37,298 nt of DNA, from positions 1 to 37,298 of the forward strand of contig JAUXVT010000070.1 in assembly GCA_030680405.1 (NCBI GenBank), read 5' to 3'. Below, one piece after another: positions 34,338 to 37,298 of the stretch. A program made the position numbers and the translations under genes. Below the pieces are notes generated by a model that saw nothing but the letters and a program-made list of their open reading frames with translations, searched no databases and was not told the origin of the DNA. Positions within the stretch are counted from its first letter, which is position 1; every line of letters begins with the position of its first letter. This stretch comes from Thiobacillus sp. Its GTDB lineage: Bacteria > Pseudomonadota > Gammaproteobacteria > Burkholderiales > Thiobacillaceae.

Positions 34338-35261
34338 ATGCATACCGCCTACATCACCCACCCGTCCTGCCTCAAGCACAACATGGGCGACTGGCATCCG
34401 GAAAGTCCGCAGCGCCTACGCGCCATCGATGACCGGCTGCACGCCGCCCACCTGTTCGATTACCTGGCGCATCGCGAAGCCCCGCGGGTACATCGCAGCC
34501 AGTTGCTGCGGGTGCATGACGCCGCCTACATCGATTTTGTCGAAGCCGCCTCGCCCAGCGAAGGCCTGCACGCGCTCGACCCCGACACCAGTATGAACCC
34601 GCACAGCCTGGAAGCCGCATTCCATGCCGCTGGCGGCGCAGTCATGGCGGTGGATTTGGTGATGCACGGAGAAGTGAACAACGCCTTCGTCGCCTGCCGT
34701 CCCCCCGGCCACCACGCCACCCGCAACCAGGCCATGGGGTTCTGCATCTTCAACAATGTTGCGGTGGCAGCCGCGCATGCCCTGGAGGCGCACGGCCTCG
34801 CACGGGTCGCCATCGTCGATTTCGACGTCCACCACGGCAACGGCACCGAGGACATCTTCACGGACGATCCGCGCGTGATGCTGTGCTCCACCTTCCAGCA
34901 TCCCTTCTACCCCTTCTGCGGTGCCGACACCACCAGCGAGCACATCGTCAACGTGCCGCTTCCCGCAGGCACCACCGGCAATGCCTACCGCGAAGCCTTC
35001 ACCGGCGGGATCATGCCGCGTCTGGAAGCCTTCTGCCCGCAGTTGCTGTTTTTCTCAGCCGGCTTCGATGGGCATCGCGAAGACGACATGGCGCAGTTCG
35101 GCCTGGTGGAAGCGGATTACGTCTGGATCACGGAGCAGGTGATGGGCGTGGCCGCACGCCACGCCGAAGGCCGCATCGTCTCGGTGCTCGAAGGTGGCTA
35201 CGATCTCAGCTCCCTGGGGCGCAGCGTGACGGCGCACATCAAGACCTTGGCGGAGTTATGA
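34338..35261 (+). CDS. HDAC-family (acetoin utilisation/acetylpolyamine type) deacetylase
   Basis: Zinc hydrolase of the arginase/deacetylase fold, 307 residues, cytoplasmic. The start is HPxCLxHxxGxxHPExPxRL, typical of bacterial class II HDAC-like proteins. The catalytic pair is in RPPGHHA (His125, His126). Zinc ligands are Asp163 and His165 in DFDVHHGNGTEDIF, and Asp244 in AGFDGH. The final EGGYDLSSL is also conserved, so all catalytic residues are present. Substrates of this group include acetyl-lysine, acetylpolyamines and short acylated metabolites. It is divergent from the Pat-like acetyltransferase gene, which suggests opposing roles. The ATG at 34338 is chosen over 34221, whose extra 39 residues have no family match. 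Confidence 0.93.
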   Translation: MHTAYITHPSCLKHNMGDWHPESPQRLRAIDDRLHAAHLFDYLAHREAPRVHRSQLLRVHDAAYIDFVEAASPSEGLHALDPDTSMNPHSLEAAFHAAGGAVMAVDLVMHGEVNNAFVACRPPGHHATRNQAMGFCIFNNVAVAAAHALEAHGLARVAIVDFDVHHGNGTEDIFTDDPRVMLCSTFQHPFYPFCGADTTSEHIVNVPLPAGTTGNAYREAFTGGIMPRLEAFCPQLLFFSAGFDGHREDDMAQFGLVEADYVWITEQVMGVAARHAEGRIVSVLEGGYDLSSLGRSVTAHIKTLAEL

Positions 35262-35345
35262 ACCGCGCTTCGCGGACTGAATCAGCAGCTACCTGCCAGC
35301 CGTGACCAGTATCACTGAGAACAGGACGGTGTGACTATAAAGGGT

Positions 35346-36161
35346 CGATTCTATTGAAAAACTCGCTCATATTTCGATGTTTGAGATGTAAAATTCTGCA
35401 TATCGAATGAGTGGAGAGCCTTGATATGATGGGGTTTCAGACCGATAGCCAGGAACGTCTTTTCTATTCCTTCAGTCTTGAAGACCCCGTTCCCCAGAAT
35501 CACCTTCTTCGCGGCATTGACCGGTATCTTGATCTAAGCAGTCTGCGCCAGCACCTCACTGATCACTACAGTCACACCGGCGACCCTCCATTGATCCGGA
35601 GTTGATGATTCGGATGCTGGTCATTGGCTACAGCTTCGGTATCCGTTCCGAGCGGCGGCTCTGCGAAGAGACCCACCTGAATCTTGCCTACCGCTGGTTC
35701 TGCCGTTTAGGCCTGGAAGACAAGGTGCCGGATCATTCCACCTTCTCCAAGAACCGGCATGGCCGATTTCGTGAGAGCGGCGCTTTTCGGCACCTGTTCG
35801 AAACGGTATTGCAACGCTGCATGAAAGAAGGTCTGGTGCGCGGCGAAGGTTTTGCCACTGACGCCAGCGTCATCAAGGCCGATGCGCAACGTCAACGCGC
35901 GATACCGGGCGAGGAAGCGACTGACTGGGGCAATCCCGATGAGGCAGCGCGCCCCGTCAGGGAATACCTGGCTACGCTGGAAGCGGCCAACCCATCCGAT
36001 ACCCCACCGAAGTCGGTTTCGCTAACCGACCCGGCGTCAAGTCAGGGGAATAGAACCGACCAATCCCATCAGGAAAATCTGTTCAAAACCGAAAGATAGA
36101 CAGAATCAAAATTCAGCCGAGCGGCAGGACAAAAATAAAAGCGAGTTTTTCAACACAATCG
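35346..36161 (+). mobile_element. Internally deleted IS1182-like insertion sequence
   Basis: Terminal inverted repeats of 22 bases (35346-35367 and 36140-36161) match at 20 positions and share TTGAAAAACTCGCT. Between them lies only the first part of a transposase, which ends where a full-length IS1182-family transposase would have some 250 further residues. The element is therefore about 816 bases and non-autonomous. No clear target-site duplication was seen at the outer ends. Confidence 0.8.
35426..36099 (+). pseudogene. Truncated, frameshifted IS1182-family transposase
   Basis: The first frame gives MMGFQTDSQERLFYSFSLEDPVPQNHLLRGIDRYLDLSSLRQHLTDHYSHTG and stops at 35605. The second frame continues SIDPELMIRMLVIGYSFGIRSERRLCEETHLNLAYRWFCRLGLEDKVPDHSTFSKNRHGRF, the typical N-terminal domain. 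Adding one base near 35581 (GGC to GGCC) joins them perfectly (TGRPSIDPELMIR). After SLTDPA similarity stops and the frame ends at a TAG, so the catalytic C-terminal half is missing. GGAGAG precedes the first ATG. It cannot encode an active enzyme. Confidence 0.85.
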
Positions 36162-36220
36162 GCTGCCAACAAAAGACATTGAGGCGCCAAGCTGCTTAGC
36201 AGCCCCCCGAGCTTGATGGC

Positions 36221-37063
36221 ATGATGGCGGCCATGTTCTTCGAAGTCTCCAGTGTCACCGTTCCGCTCTGGCTACCGCCGCTGGTGGCCTTCGTCATATC
36301 GTTCTTCACTTCGATGGCAGGGGTGTCGGGCGCGTTCCTGCTGCTGCCGTTCCAGATGAGCGTACTTGGTTACGTCGCACCTTCGGTGTCAGCGACGAAT
36401 CTCGTCTTCAACCTGGTGGCGATTCCATCCGGCGTCTGGCGTTACGCCCGCGAGAAGCGCATGGACTGGCGTTTGGCCTGGGTAATCGCCGCCGGTACGC
36501 TTCCGGGACTGCTGGCTGGTTGGTGGCTGCGCGTGCATTGGCTTCTAGACCCGCGCGCTTTCAAGCTGTTTGTCGGCCTAGTGCTGATAGGTTTGGCAAT
36601 TCGCCTGATGCTGAAGAAAACTCGCCCAATCGCGACCTCATCGGCGTCGACAATCCCGAATAGCGGGCGGAGCCTTGTGCCGATTTTCGCAATTGCCCTT
36701 GTCGTCGGCATAATCGGCGGCGCCTACGGCATTGGTGGCGGAGCGATCATGGCGCCGGTGCTGGTCGCCGCCTTCTGTCTGCCGGTGCATAGCGTCGCGG
36801 GCGCGGCCCTTTTTGGCACGTTTGTGACCTCCGTGGTCGGTGTAGTGCTCTATCAGTTTTTACCTGCCCCGGCCGGCATCGAGACTCGACCCGATTGGGC
36901 GCTGGGCATATTGTTCGGAATAGGCGGCGCGGCTGGCATGTATGTCGGCGCAAGGATGCAGAAGCATGTGCCTCAACGTACGCTCGAACTCGGTATCGCA
37001 CTCGTGCTGGCGCTGTTGGCGGGCGGGTATGTGGTTGGATATGTACTCGCTTCTGTTCGCTGA
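36221..37063 (+). CDS. TauE/SafE-family (sulfite exporter-like) membrane permease
   Basis: A 280-residue inner-membrane protein with about eight hydrophobic helices in two related halves. Each half starts with a glycine-rich motif: SFFTSMAGVSGAFLLLPF (about 28-45) and GIIGGAYGIGGGAIMAPVL (about 164-182), the hallmark of the family. Members export sulfite, sulfoacetate or other organosulfur anions, or import related compounds; the substrate here cannot be told. Starts at 36221, 36224 and 36233 are all possible; the last (MFFEVSSVTV) leaves the shortest pre-helix tail. It lies just after the IS remnant, with 60 bases of unremarkable sequence between. Confidence 0.9.
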   Translation: MMAAMFFEVSSVTVPLWLPPLVAFVISFFTSMAGVSGAFLLLPFQMSVLGYVAPSVSATNLVFNLVAIPSGVWRYAREKRMDWRLAWVIAAGTLPGLLAGWWLRVHWLLDPRAFKLFVGLVLIGLAIRLMLKKTRPIATSSASTIPNSGRSLVPIFAIALVVGIIGGAYGIGGGAIMAPVLVAAFCLPVHSVAGAALFGTFVTSVVGVVLYQFLPAPAGIETRPDWALGILFGIGGAAGMYVGARMQKHVPQRTLELGIALVLALLAGGYVVGYVLASVR

Positions 37064-37298
37064 ATAAGTACGTTGAGCAACGGCTTTTAAATAGGCTGAA
37101 TGGCCGGAACGGGTCCAGGCCGTGTAAAAACGCGATGAAAGCCAGAGCGGCACCAGTAACCCTGTCGTTGGCCTTCATCAACGGCTATTAAGCCGCCTCA
37201 GCATCACAGTGATTTACGTCCCGCGATTTTGGGTTTGTTCTGCGGACACCCTCGCTCGGGCTTGGTATTGACTCAAATAAAGGGCCTCAGCCCCTCAT
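37064..37298. other. Window-end intergenic stretch without a recognised gene
   Basis: 235 bases with no convincing coding frame, RNA gene or terminator. CCGTGTAAAAACGCG at about 37119-37133 resembles sequence seen near the ends of some insertion sequences, but no transposase frame or paired repeat is present in the window. Confidence 0.3.

Overview
The window is a GC-rich piece of chromosome from a betaproteobacterium. The gene set and orders (ilvB-ilvN-ilvC-psd-pssA-leuA, rnfABCDGE-nth, DUF1841, several c-di-GMP proteins, three DUF2173-type genes) suggest a Thiobacillus-like member of the Nitrosomonadales. The genus is an inference from gene content, not a measured placement. Most of the window is core chromosome; the disturbed parts are about 20.3-22.7 kb and 32.8-36.2 kb.

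Region 1 (1-5.8 kb, minus strand): branched-chain amino acid and phospholipid synthesis. ilvB, ilvN and ilvC make the valine/isoleucine precursors. psd and pssA make phosphatidylethanolamine from CDP-diacylglycerol and serine. leuA (cut by the window start) has its own -10 box and opens the leucine branch. Region 2 (6.0-7.2 kb, minus): three tandem small DUF2173-like paralogs with their own terminator. Region 3 (7.2-12.7 kb, plus): an RDD membrane protein, an unrecognised protein, an SseB-like protein, a GlcD-type FAD oxidase, tRNA-Ala(GGC), a two-helix microprotein, tRNA-Glu(TTC), tRNA-Arg(CCT, minus), a membrane-anchored Bcp-type peroxiredoxin and a membrane diguanylate cyclase.

Region 4 (12.7-17.9 kb, minus): a PgsA-like CDP-alcohol phosphatidyltransferase, the RNA helicase hrpA and a CbiM-like membrane protein. 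Region 5 (17.9-20.3 kb, plus): a UPF0149 protein, a SerB-like HAD phosphatase and a soluble stand-alone PDC sensor protein. Region 6 (20.28-22.7 kb) is a rearranged junction: a remnant of an rnfA promoter and start, an IS3-family transposase tail, an intact kup K+ transporter, and the first codons of an alanine dehydrogenase gene. Region 7 (22.7-29.3 kb, plus): a complete rnfABCDGE operon (ferredoxin:NAD+ oxidoreductase / redox-driven ion pump), split between rnfC and rnfD by a long palindrome. It continues through a 50-residue basic protein into nth and a DUF1841 gene.

Region 8 (29.5-35.3 kb): an HDOD-receiver-GGEEF protein whose receiver lacks its phospho-acceptor; a Pat-like acyl-CoA-synthetase/GNAT protein broken by two single-base frameshifts; and, divergent from it, an HDAC-family deacetylase. 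Region 9 (35.3-37.3 kb): an internally deleted, frameshifted IS1182-like element with both terminal inverted repeats, then a TauE/SafE-family permease. No CRISPR array, prophage or rRNA was seen. The strongest candidates for something little described are the DUF2173 trio, the rnfA-start duplication around kup, and the acetyltransferase/deacetylase pair.
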